From assembly GCF_006864135.1 (NCBI RefSeq), contig NZ_SADV01000016.1, positions 30,161-94,160 on the forward strand: a DNA stretch of 64,000 nt. Direction: 5' to 3'. The stretch comes from Lysinibacillus sphaericus. GTDB lineage: Bacteria > Bacillota > Bacilli > Bacillales_A > Planococcaceae. Position 1 is the stretch's first letter. The number at the start of each line of letters is the position of its first letter. The notes below the pieces were generated by a model that saw only the letters and a program-made list of their open reading frames with translations, did no database searches and was not told the origin of the DNA. This document shows positions 57,555-64,000 of this stretch, piece by piece. A program made the translations under genes and the position numbers.

Positions 57555-58124
57555 TTAAAAGACTTTCTTGCTATCCCTATCGTCTTTTAAAATCTCTACC
57601 GCCTCTCTGAAACGTAGAGAATGGACGATTTCTCGTTCGCGTAAAAATTTCAAGCTATCATTCAAGTCTGTGTCATCTGATAAATCAATAATCCACTGAT
57701 ATGTCGCACGTGCCTTTTCTTCAGCTGCAATATCCTCGTACAAATCAGCAATCGGATCCCCTTTAGCCTGAATATAAGTTGCCGTAAACGGTGATCCAGC
57801 TGCATTCTGATAAAATAATGCTCTGTCATGATTGACATAATGTTCTCCAAGACCTGCCTCTTTCAGCATCTCTGGAGTGGCATCCTTCGTAAGTTTATAA
57901 ACCATCGTGGCAATCATTTCTAAGTGAGAAAATTCCTCTGTAGCTATATCTGTCAACAAACCAACCACTTTATCAGGAATAGTATAGCGCTGATTCATAT
58001 ATCGAAGTGCCGCTGCTAATTCTCCATCCGCACCACCATACTGCTCAATTAAATACTTAGCTAGCATTGGGTTACATGTACTCACCCTTACTGGATACTG
58101 GAGCTTCTTTTCGTAATACCACAA
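57555..58124 (-). CDS. cotJC: Spore coat protein CotJC (manganese catalase family)
   Basis: A 189-residue Mn-catalase-like coat protein of the inner coat. Four-helix ferritin-like fold with metal-binding Glu/His residues in EFSHLEMIATMVY near 67, YEDIAAEEKARATYQW near 128, and REREIVHSLRFREAVE near 163. Start TTG 58124 has AGGAGGAATTTTTT ahead. It belongs with cotJA-cotJB but is separated from them by 119 bases containing a repeat. Made in the mother cell. Confidence 0.94.
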   Translation of the reverse strand: MWYYEKKLQYPVRVSTCNPMLAKYLIEQYGGADGELAAALRYMNQRYTIPDKVVGLLTDIATEEFSHLEMIATMVYKLTKDATPEMLKEAGLGEHYVNHDRALFYQNAAGSPFTATYIQAKGDPIADLYEDIAAEEKARATYQWIIDLSDDTDLNDSLKFLREREIVHSLRFREAVEILKDDRDSKKVF

Positions 58125-58145
58125 AAAAATTCCTCCTAGTTACTC

Positions 58146-58243
58146 ATAATCAATTATACCTAGGCATAAATTGCATTCGGAACGCTACCAAAACATTTGT
58201 AGCTGCCGTTTCGCTTTCGCTACCAAAACATTTGCTGATAAAG
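58146..58243. repeat. Short structured repeat between cotJB and cotJC
   Basis: TCAATTATACCTAGGCATAAATTG (split palindrome), GCATTCGGAACGCTACCAAA, ACATTTGTAGCTGCCG, core GTTTCGCTTTCGC, then TGCTGATAAAGTTAAA. It reaches the cotJB stop codon at 58244. Confidence 0.8.
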
Positions 58244-58507
58244 TTAAACTTGCCATGGCCAAGGTGTATCTACCCAATTAAAAGGATAATTTGAATAACT
58301 TCTCCCAAAATTCATAAGCGGACCAAATTTTTGCTCAAATTCAACCTTAAGTCGCATGCTTATTTCAGTGTTTTCATTAAATTGCTGGATAGCATCATAA
58401 TCGTGAGGATGAGTATCTAAATAAAGATTTAATTCCACTATTACAAAATCAATTGCTTGTATTTCTTCAAGTAGCTTATAAAATTCTGGTGGCATCTCTT
58501 TACTCAT
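58244..58507 (-). CDS. cotJB: Spore coat protein CotJB
   Basis: An 87-residue acidic helical protein with the CotJB pattern: LLEEIQAIDFVIVELNLYLDTHP near 12-34 (in part), DAIQQFNENTE, and the aromatic end YPFNWVDTPWPWQ. It overlaps the end of cotJA by 8 bases, which fits coupled translation. Transcribed from the sigma-E type promoter upstream of cotJA. Its stop codon borders repeat DNA. Confidence 0.93.
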   Translation of the reverse strand: MSKEMPPEFYKLLEEIQAIDFVIVELNLYLDTHPHDYDAIQQFNENTEISMRLKVEFEQKFGPLMNFGRSYSNYPFNWVDTPWPWQV

Positions 58508-58727
58508 TCTTCATCCCTCCTTTTTGGGGATTTGGATAGGGGCTAAATAATTGCGGCCATAATGTGCCGGATCTAAGAGCTTCTTGAGGGGTTTGATATT
58601 GTGGTAGCCCAGGCGGTTGAAAACTCATATACAATTGGGGTGGTGTAGCAAAACTTTTAACCCTTATAGGTGGACATGGATCGAATGGGCTAATAAAAGG
58701 CTTCCAATATTTATATTGAGTGAACAT
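58500..58727 (-). CDS. cotJA: Spore coat protein CotJA
   Basis: A 75-residue Pro-rich coat-associated protein (MFTQYKYWKPFISPFDPCPP start, PPQLYMSFQPPGLPQYQTPQ middle, LWPQLFSPYPNP end). Start ATG 58727 follows GAAGGGAGGATACA; the frame upstream lacks support. First gene of cotJABC, required in B. subtilis for assembly of CotJC into the coat. Confidence 0.93.
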   Translation of the reverse strand: MFTQYKYWKPFISPFDPCPPIRVKSFATPPQLYMSFQPPGLPQYQTPQEALRSGTLWPQLFSPYPNPQKGGMKNE

Positions 58728-58762
58728 TGTATCCTCCCTTCTGTAATCAATTACATCAGTGG

Positions 58763-58791
58763 AGTATATGAGGTAGATGAAATTTTTATTC
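58763..58791 (-). promoter_or_regulatory. Sigma-E type promoter of cotJABC
   Basis: On the minus strand GAATAAA (58791-58785), 14-base spacer, CATATACT (58770-58763). This fits the sigma-E pattern (gAATAtt / cATAcanT), 36 bases before the cotJA start. Confidence 0.75.
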
Positions 58792-58857
58792 AAAGTAGTG
58801 TTTTGATCTTGAGGAAGTCACATCACAAAACAAGATTGGTAATCACTCGCGTACAAA

Positions 58858-58895
58858 GAACACAAAAGTAGCTCGCATTTCGAAAAACGCAAGCT
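58858..58895 (-). terminator. Candidate terminator of the DedA gene
   Basis: Minus-strand AGCTTGCG and TGCGAGCT arms with TTTTTCGAAA between them, then ACTTTTG; imperfect stem, modest support. Confidence 0.5.
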
Positions 58896-58922
58896 GTTTT
58901 TTGTACCTATTATTATGCATTT

Positions 58923-59408
58923 TTATATAGTTATACCAAGAAAATATCCTATAGAAATAAAAATAATGACCCATGTCAAAGCTCCAAAACAAGCGAAAGC
59001 AAGATAAGTCCTAAAGTTCATCTGAGTTATTCCAGACATGTAACTTGTAACATGTCTAATACCTGGAACATAATATCCGATAATTATTGTCCATGGTCCA
59101 AAACGATGAAACCATCGTTCAACTTTAACGAACCGTTTATTATTGAGACCAATCCATTTCCCATATTTTAATAGTATAGGTTTCCCTAATTTATTACCAA
59201 TTAAATAGCTAATGATCATACCAGTAGATGAGCCTAGAAAACTTAAAAGTATACTCAATAGATAGTTTAAATGCCCCTCTTGACACATAAATCCCACAAA
59301 CGTCATCAAGATTTCATCTGGGACAGGTAAGCCAATTATCCCTAAAGATAAAAGTAAAAATATAGCAATATATCCATATTGACTTATAAAACTGCTTATG
59401 AATTCCAC
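58923..59408 (-). CDS. DedA family membrane protein
   Basis: A 161-residue DedA/VTT-domain protein, likely a lipid scramblase or flippase of the undecaprenyl phosphate/phospholipid type. Four hydrophobic segments; the family motifs GLPVPDEILMTFVG near 26 and the re-entrant GSSTGMIISYLIGNKLGKP near 60, and the Arg motif YYVPGIRHVTSYMSG near 115 are clear. The chain is shorter than typical DedA (about 200), with a compact C-terminus. Start GTG 59408 follows AAAGGAGAAACTATCT. No operon partner. Confidence 0.9.
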   Translation of the reverse strand: MEFISSFISQYGYIAIFLLLSLGIIGLPVPDEILMTFVGFMCQEGHLNYLLSILLSFLGSSTGMIISYLIGNKLGKPILLKYGKWIGLNNKRFVKVERWFHRFGPWTIIIGYYVPGIRHVTSYMSGITQMNFRTYLAFACFGALTWVIIFISIGYFLGITI

Positions 59409-60079
59409 AGATAGTTTCTCCTTTTTTAATACAATTCGTTACTTTTATCAAATATCTATATTACCCCATTTTTGCTTATTAAAACACCGGGATGATTAAT
59501 CAATTATACCTTGGCATAATAGCAAATGTTTGTACACCCGCTGAAAAGTAACTAAATTCCACATTATCTCATCACCTATAGAGGTGGGAGACTTTTGTAG
59601 CTGATGTTCGCTTTCGCTGCCAAAACATTTGTTGAAAGAAGTTAAAAATTTGAGAGGCAACTCAGACGAAAATATAGTAATTAACGAATGATTGACCCGT
59701 TCATTTTACGATACTTTATGTTATCGATGTTACTAAGTTATGTAAGAAGTCGGTTCGTATCTATACAATGTTCTTATAGAGAAAAAATTTATCAGTCCAA
59801 TAACAATATAAAAACTTTATTGTAAAACCTAAAATTTATCATATTCCTTCCTATACATTTTTGCAATTACTCTCAATAATACATCATCTACTATAAGTTA
59901 AAAAGAGGGGGGATGTGGATGAAATAATGACAATAGATCGATTGATTAAATATTTGTTATAAATTGTTGAAGGATTTTAAACGTGGGGGTTAATTGGGTT
60001 TTTAAATTCTAAATGTATAGGGGGCTAGTCCATAATGAACAGCCCCGTATCCCTTACTATAGAAGGATTTTCATTACTA
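59409..60079. other. Non-coding region between DedA gene and deoC
   Basis: 671 bases: a repeat copy (59498-59646) and about 430 bases of AT-rich DNA. A GAGGGGGG run near 59908 is followed only by frames of a dozen codons or fewer. No gene, tRNA or riboswitch recognised. Confidence 0.5.
59498..59646. repeat. Structured repeat between DedA gene and deoC
   Basis: TCAATTATACC/TGGCATAATAG left palindrome, ACACCCGCTGAAAAGTAACT right arm in the middle, CTATAGAGGTGGGAG, then GATGTTCGCTTTCGCTGCC and TTGTTGAAAGAAGTTAAA. The order of modules is rearranged compared with the copy at 44048. Confidence 0.75.
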
Positions 60080-60751
60080 TTAATAATTAGAATCTGCAAT
60101 TAATCCGTTCATAATAGCAACACCAGAGCTTGCTCCGATACGAGTTGCTCCAGCCTCAATCATCTTTTTCATATCCTCTAAGCTTCTGACACCGCCAGAG
60201 GCTTTTACACCTAAATCTGGGCCTACTGTTTTACGCATTAATGCAATATCTTCTGCTGTTGCGCCTCCAGTAGAAAAACCAGTTGATGTTTTCACATAAT
60301 CAGCACCTGCTGCCACAGCTAACTCACATGCTTTTACTTTTTCTTCGTCCGTTAAAAGGCAAGATTCAATAATTACTTTAACAAGTGCATTGCCTTTCAC
60401 CGCTTCAACAACTGCAGCAATATCCGCTTGCACAAGGTCATAGTTTTTATCCTTTAACGCACCGATATTGATAACCATGTCTACCTCTTTAGCACCGTTA
60501 GCAATCGCATCTTTCGCCTCGAATGCTTTAACAGCTGGCGTGTTAGCACCTAAAGGGAAGCCAATTACAGTACAAACTAAGACCTCTGAGCCTTGTAAAA
60601 GCTCGCTGCTATAATTTACCCAAGTTGGATTTACACAAACAGAAGCAAAGTTAAATTGTTTTGCCTCCGCACATATTTTTTCGATTTGCTCTTTTGTTGC
60701 TTCAGCCTTTAATAATGTGTGATCAATCATACGCGCAAAATTTTGTTCCAT
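60080..60751 (-). CDS. deoC: Deoxyribose-phosphate aldolase
   Basis: Class I aldolase that splits deoxyribose 5-phosphate to glyceraldehyde 3-phosphate and acetaldehyde in deoxynucleoside catabolism. TIM barrel of 223 residues with Schiff-base Lys in [14 protein letters not shown] near 150, and [11 protein letters not shown] near 10 and [13 protein letters not shown] near 180. Start ATG 60751 follows GAGGAGAG; an upstream ATG at 60778 is not supported. It stands alone here, apart from other deo genes. Confidence 0.96.
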   Translation of the reverse strand: MEQNFARMIDHTLLKAEATKEQIEKICAEAKQFNFASVCVNPTWVNYSSELLQGSEVLVCTVIGFPLGANTPAVKAFEAKDAIANGAKEVDMVINIGALKDKNYDLVQADIAAVVEAVKGNALVKVIIESCLLTDEEKVKACELAVAAGADYVKTSTGFSTGGATAEDIALMRKTVGPDLGVKASGGVRSLEDMKKMIEAGATRIGASSGVAIMNGLIADSNY

Positions 60752-60881
60752 TTTTAATAAACTCTCCTCTACCAACAAGTTGTACGTACCTCTTTGGCAT
60801 CATAACATTTTTTAACGTTTCCGTCTAATCTCTTTTATAGCAAGGGATTTCTATAAGATAAATACGCCATCTCTTTAATCA

Positions 60882-60918
60882 AAAAAGTAAAACACCGTCC
60901 AAAGTTCGAACGGTGTTT
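60882..60918 (-). terminator. Terminator of mtaB
   Basis: Minus-strand AAACACCGTTCG...GGACGGTGTTT stem followed by TTACTTTTTT; starts about 20 bases after the stop codon. Confidence 0.85.
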
Positions 60919-60939
60919 CTCTTCATAGTTACACTATTT

Positions 60940-62289
60940 TTATTTTACAGTTTCTAAAACACGAACAAATTGTCCTTTAGAATGTGGATATCCAGCTTGA
61001 ATAATTTTCACCTTTACAAGCTGACCGATTAGGCTTTCAGGACCTTCAAAGACTACTTTTAAGTAATTATCTGTGTAGCCCGTTAAAAGCCCTTCTTCAT
61101 CGCTTCCATCATGCACGAATTCTTCAGGAATTACTTCTAGTACTCGATCTTCAAAGCGAGAAGCATATTCCTTTGCTAATTGGTCATTTAATGCGATTAA
61201 TCGGTGAACACGTTCGTTTTTAATGTCCTCGTCAATTTGATCCTCCATACGCGCTGCTGGTGTACCTGTACGTGGAGAAAACGGGAATACGTGTAATTCA
61301 GAAAACTTATGATCACGTATAAAGTTATATGTTTCCATGAACTCTTCCTCTGTTTCTCCTGGGAAACCTACGATTACGTCAGAAGTGACAGCTAAGTCTG
61401 GTAAAGCTTCATGTAGTTTAGTTAAGCGTTCACCGAAGAACTCCATTGTATACTTACGACGCATACGTTTTAAAACTGTATCAGAGCCAGATTGGATTGG
61501 AATGTGTAAGTGATTAACAACAATTTTTGATTCGCGTAAAACTTCAATCACTTCATCTGTTAATTGACTTGCCTCAATCGAAGAAATTCGAAGACGTTTT
61601 AAGCCTTTCACATTTGCCTCTAAATCACGTAGTAGCTGAGCTAAATTGTAATCTTTTAAGTCTTGTCCATAGCCACCTGTATGAATACCAGTTAGAACAA
61701 TTTCAAGATACCCTGCATCCACTAATTGTTGAGCTTGGTTCAATACTTCTTGAGGATCTCGAGAACGCATTAACCCACGTGCCCATGGAATAATACAAAA
61801 CGTACAGAAATTATTACAGCCTTCTTGGATTTTTAAAGATGCACGTGTACGGTCTGTAAATGCTGGCACATCTAATTCCTCATAAACACGATTTTTCATA
61901 ATGTTGCGTACAGCATTAATTGGTTGGCGTTCAGTAAGATATTGGTCTATGTAGCCAATTAATTTTGTACGATCCTGTGTACCTACAACAATGTCAACAC
62001 CAGGAATCGCCATAATTTCAGCTGGAGATGTTTGAGCGTAACATCCCGTTACACAAATGACAGCGTCTGGGTTTTGACGAATTGCTCGACGGATAACTTG
62101 ACGTGATTTTTTATCCCCTGTATTTGTGACTGTACATGTATTAATGACATAAACGTCTGCTTGACGATCAAACTCCGTACGTTCATAGCCTTCTTCTTTA
62201 AATAGCTGCCAAATCGCTTCTGTTTCATAATGATTCACTTTACAACCTAATGTATATAGAGCTAGGGTTTTAGGAAGCGTTTCACTCAT
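60940..62289 (-). CDS. mtaB: tRNA (N6-threonylcarbamoyladenosine(37)-C2)-methylthiotransferase
   Basis: Radical SAM methylthiotransferase that makes ms2t6A37 in tRNA, 449 residues. N-terminal MTTase domain with cluster Cys in YTLGCKVNHYE (C19), NTCTVTN, and TGCYAQ; radical SAM triad CNNFCTFC near 148-155; C-terminal TRAM domain from about 375. I favour ATG 62289, using GAAAGGATGA as RBS, over ATG 62301, which overlaps it. A relic of another mtaB 5' end lies at 63731-63778, so the first 15 or so codons may be foreign. Confidence 0.95.
   Translation of the reverse strand: MSETLPKTLALYTLGCKVNHYETEAIWQLFKEEGYERTEFDRQADVYVINTCTVTNTGDKKSRQVIRRAIRQNPDAVICVTGCYAQTSPAEIMAIPGVDIVVGTQDRTKLIGYIDQYLTERQPINAVRNIMKNRVYEELDVPAFTDRTRASLKIQEGCNNFCTFCIIPWARGLMRSRDPQEVLNQAQQLVDAGYLEIVLTGIHTGGYGQDLKDYNLAQLLRDLEANVKGLKRLRISSIEASQLTDEVIEVLRESKIVVNHLHIPIQSGSDTVLKRMRRKYTMEFFGERLTKLHEALPDLAVTSDVIVGFPGETEEEFMETYNFIRDHKFSELHVFPFSPRTGTPAARMEDQIDEDIKNERVHRLIALNDQLAKEYASRFEDRVLEVIPEEFVHDGSDEEGLLTGYTDNYLKVVFEGPESLIGQLVKVKIIQAGYPHSKGQFVRVLETVK
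62243..62249. repeat. Candidate attachment/junction repeat, mtaB side
   Basis: CAACCTA here recurs at 63732-63738 in the relic, both at the codons for Leu-Gly-Cys; four of the next six bases also match (GTAT). The two copies bound a 1.49-kb segment. Confidence 0.5.
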
Positions 62290-62641
62290 AATATATTTCA
62301 TCCTTTCAAGATTGCATTACATTTTGTTTCTTAACTTTTAATTATTATTTGATGTCCATAATTTAGATACGTGAACTATAATAACACAAACCTTTTGAAA
62401 TCAGTACTTTTAAGATACTTTTTTGTGACTACCAGGTTCTATTCATGGAGAAAGGCACTCATTGTTAAAAAATGAGTGCCTTTCTTTCATCTCTCCAAAT
62501 CTCAAATATTACTTGCATAACCTATTTTTTTATAAATAGATGGAAATTGTATATAGAAAATGGTAATATTTTCAATGGATGGTAATTCCATTTTTTAAAA
62601 AAACCATTCGTAATATTTTGTAAAAGAATGGGGGGTCTTTA
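62290..62641. other. Leader of mtaB and upstream region of the cassette
   Basis: Holds the mtaB leader (a TATTATAG motif on the minus strand near 62375-62385 is a likely -10), a bidirectional hairpin at 62450-62487 and AT-rich DNA upstream of the 49-residue ORF. Confidence 0.5.
62450..62487. terminator. Strong hairpin between mtaB leader and cassette genes
   Basis: GAAAGGCACTCATT pairs perfectly with AATGAGTGCCTTTC over a short A-rich loop, followed by TTTC on the plus side. No plus-strand gene ends just before it, so it may be a relic terminator or insulator. Confidence 0.65.
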
Positions 62642-62791
62642 ATGAAAAAAACTATCTTAATTAGAATATTGGCGTTTATAGCCGTATTACTAATACTTTT
62701 TTCAGATGGGATACAATCTCATGATTTTCTTTATCTTTTAATTGTCGTTTTTTTCATTGGTGTTCCGTGGTACAAGTTTTTCAAAAAATAA
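62642..62791 (+). CDS. 49-residue two-helix membrane peptide, possible immunity protein
   Basis: Starts MKKTILIRILAFIAVLLILF and ends PWYKFFKK; two hydrophobic helices (about 4-20 and 27-42) with basic ends. RBS AATGGGGGGTCTTTA lies just ahead. It precedes the halocin-like precursor gene by 25 bases and probably shares its transcript. Small two-helix proteins next to bacteriocin genes are often immunity or helper proteins, so that role is a guess from context. Confidence 0.65.
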   Translation: MKKTILIRILAFIAVLLILFSDGIQSHDFLYLLIVVFFIGVPWYKFFKK

Positions 62792-62816
62792 ATTTAAGAT
62801 TCAGGAGGAATTGTAC

Positions 62817-63548
62817 ATGAAGAAAAAGTTGATATTTTTGGTAATGGTTATGTTTTTAGCATTGCAACCCCTATCTGTAAATTTAGATCGAGCTATTGCT
62901 AAAGAAAAAGGTGAGAACAATGATTGTAATAGCTGTTCACAAAAATTACCTTTACAAATGGAACAAGCAGGTTTTTTAAAAAATAATTTAGTAATAAACG
63001 ATGTAAAAGAAGATTTAGATATAGCGGAGAATTTTAATCATAGTGAGTACAATAAAGATGATTTCGATTGGAAAAATATTGAGTTCATGGATTTCGGCAA
63101 GGATAAAGATGGTTTAATGATTCCCCATAAGCAGAACAATGAAAACTTTGATATTCGTTTATTAACTGCTTATGATAAAACAACTGGTGAAATTAGTGAT
63201 GATTTTATTATTATGAAATCAGTTCTTGATATCGAAAATAATGAAATTGAAGTTACCTACTCAACATTAAATGATGAAAAAGTGGTTGGCATGACTCTTG
63301 ATGTAGGCACAAATGAAGTTATTGACAGAAAAATATATAACGAAGTATCTCCAACTGATAGTGGTCAAGCAGGTTATTGGAGCGATACTTGGGATTGTTT
63401 AAAAAATGCTTGGAAAAATGCTCCTGAACTTACGAAAGAATTATGTTCCGCTGCTTGTCTCTCTGTAATATTTGGCGGAAATATTGTAGGTATAGTAGCT
63501 TGCGCTAGTTGTTTAGGCGCTCAAGCTATGGTATGCCTTATTCACTAA
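62817..63548 (+). CDS. Secreted Cys-rich protein, halocin C8-like bacteriocin precursor candidate
   Basis: A 243-residue precursor-like protein. Signal peptide about 1-28 (KKKLIFLVMVMFLALQP then an AIA-KE cleavage-like site), an acidic, Asp/Asn/Glu-rich middle with CNSC at 37-40, and a hydrophobic C-terminal domain of about 55 residues with six cysteines at 194, 210, 214, 229, 232 and 240. Long precursor plus C-terminal Cys-rich hydrophobic domain is the layout of halocin C8-like bacteriocins; I recognise the pattern but could not run a profile. RBS CAGGAGGAATTGTAC precedes ATG 62817; the frame is open upstream to 62742. Codon use is very AT-rich. Confidence 0.7.
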   Translation: MKKKLIFLVMVMFLALQPLSVNLDRAIAKEKGENNDCNSCSQKLPLQMEQAGFLKNNLVINDVKEDLDIAENFNHSEYNKDDFDWKNIEFMDFGKDKDGLMIPHKQNNENFDIRLLTAYDKTTGEISDDFIIMKSVLDIENNEIEVTYSTLNDEKVVGMTLDVGTNEVIDRKIYNEVSPTDSGQAGYWSDTWDCLKNAWKNAPELTKELCSAACLSVIFGGNIVGIVACASCLGAQAMVCLIH

Positions 63549-63571
63549 CAATTAAATAAATATTAATTATC

Positions 63572-63605
63572 TTCCCCTCCATATATTTAGGAGGGGATTT
63601 TTATA
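63572..63605 (+). terminator. Terminator of the halocin-like gene
   Basis: Stem CCCCTCC (63574-63580) with GGAGGGG (63590-63596), nine-base loop, then ATTTTTAT. Confidence 0.85.
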
Positions 63606-63683
63606 AATAAACAAATAGAAACCAACAATCGATTCTATACCTTGCTTAACACCATGGCTGTGAATATCTGTATAAAATAGATT

Positions 63684-63720
63684 AGCCGATCCAAGTTTTA
63701 CTTGAATCGGCTTTCTCATT
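63684..63720 (+). terminator. Second hairpin downstream of the halocin-like gene
   Basis: AGCCGATCCAAGT with ACTTGAATCGGCT (one mismatch), then TTCTCATTT; 10 bases before the mtaB relic end. Confidence 0.6.
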
Positions 63721-63730
63721 TGAGAAATGG

Positions 63731-63778
63731 TCAACCTAGAGTATGGAAACTCACGATTTTCGGTCGCTCGTTACTCAT
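63731..63778 (-). pseudogene. Relic of an mtaB 5' end
   Basis: Minus-strand ATG 63778 opens MSNERPKIVSFHTLG and then a TGA where MtaB has its first cluster Cys. This matches the MtaB N-terminus (current gene: MSETLPKTLALYTLGC) and resembles other MtaB proteins (FHTLGC) even more. The RBS and leader just upstream (63779-63797) match those of mtaB with one mismatch in about 27 bases. It is a truncated 5' fragment, not a functional gene. Confidence 0.8.
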
Positions 63779-63855
63779 AATATATATCATCCTTTCAAGA
63801 GTACACTACAATAAATAAAATTATTAACGTGTCTTATAATAGCACAAATAAATAT
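63779..63855 (-). promoter_or_regulatory. Duplicated mtaB leader and promoter-like region
   Basis: The minus strand carries GAAAGGATGATATATATT before the relic start, and TTTGTGCTATTATAAGACACG further up (63829-63849), similar to TTTGTGTTATTATAGTTCACG ahead of mtaB. So leader and probable -10 region exist in two diverged copies. Confidence 0.7.
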
Positions 63856-63858
63856 AAT

Positions 63859-63890
63859 GAGCCTAGCTTTTTGGCTAAGCTTATTTTTTT
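63859..63890. terminator. Hairpin with T tract near the window end
   Basis: GAGCCTAGC and GCTAAGCTT arms (one mismatch) over TTTTTG, followed by ATTTTTTT on the plus strand. No plus-strand gene directly precedes it. Confidence 0.5.
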
Positions 63891-64000
63891 GAATGACGGA
63901 TTGTAATATTAAGTGCAACACCTAGAAGTCAATATAAAGGAAGCCCATAACGACCTCGTGTAGAATGTAGTTACCACACCAACATTCAAACGGAGGAATC
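63891..64000. other. Right window edge, probable leader of a plus-strand gene
   Basis: No ORF is complete here. The last bases, CGGAGGAATC at 63991-64000, look like a ribosome-binding site, so a plus-strand gene may start just beyond the window. Confidence 0.35.

Noticed and set aside
59890..59970. Small ORF of about 11 codons behind a GAGGGGGG run
   Set aside because: Too short and without a partner or conserved feature to support it.

Overview
The window looks like chromosomal DNA of a low-GC, endospore-forming member of the Bacillales, most likely Lysinibacillus or a close Planococcaceae relative. This rests on the gene order around dnaG-rpoD, era, phoH and floA, the sporulation genes cotJABC and yqfC/yqfD, a protein with three S-layer-homology domains, strong GGAGG ribosome-binding sites, and many intergenic copies of one structured repeat family with the core GCTTCGCTTTCGC. 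The genus name is inference; no 16S gene is present.

Layout. 1-2000: nfo (partial) and cshB, minus strand. 2449-18719: accessory block with a Zn butanediol dehydrogenase, a complete Kdp potassium system (small ORF-kdpF-kdpA-kdpB-kdpC divergent from kdpD-kdpE), feoA-feoB plus a Cys-rich FeoB partner behind a perfect Fur box, a chemoreceptor, then yqfQ and ispH. In Bacillus subtilis ispH-yqfQ-cshB-nfo are adjacent, so this block appears to sit in a broken synteny. 18899-24100: C4-dicarboxylate sensing and uptake (dctR, dctS, dctB, dctP), with a perfect CcpA cre site before dctP. 24427-28164: small or unlinked genes (LapA-like, tubby-like, PhzF, FMN reductase, DUF2164). 28792-37341: the housekeeping run yqfO, trmK, cccA, rpoD, dnaG, ppsR-type regulator, ccpN. 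37437-43183: a T-box controlled one-chain glycyl-tRNA synthetase, an HD-GYP protein and an S-layer-homology protein. 43224-54697: recO, era, cdd, dgkA, ybeY, pgpH, phoH, yqfD, yqfC, floA, nfeD, rpsU. 55181-60751: a second accessory stretch with Ktr K+ uptake, cotJABC, a DedA protein and deoC. 60940-64000: mtaB and a small cassette.

How the genes work together. Two potassium systems are present: Kdp (high affinity, two-component controlled) and Ktr (RCK gated). Iron uptake is under Fur. Dicarboxylate uptake is under DctSR and probably CcpA. RNA and DNA maintenance genes form the conserved core.

The most unusual part is the right end. A 1.49-kb segment carries a 49-residue membrane peptide gene and a secreted protein with a six-Cys hydrophobic tail resembling halocin C8-like bacteriocin precursors. 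It is flanked on one side by functional mtaB and on the other by a 15-codon relic of an mtaB 5' end with its own RBS and promoter-like leader. This looks like a cassette that entered the 5' end of mtaB and supplied a replacement start. Second in interest is the structured repeat family, which splits kdpA/kdpB, recO/era and cotJB/cotJC and forms 35-bp and 45-bp tandem arrays.
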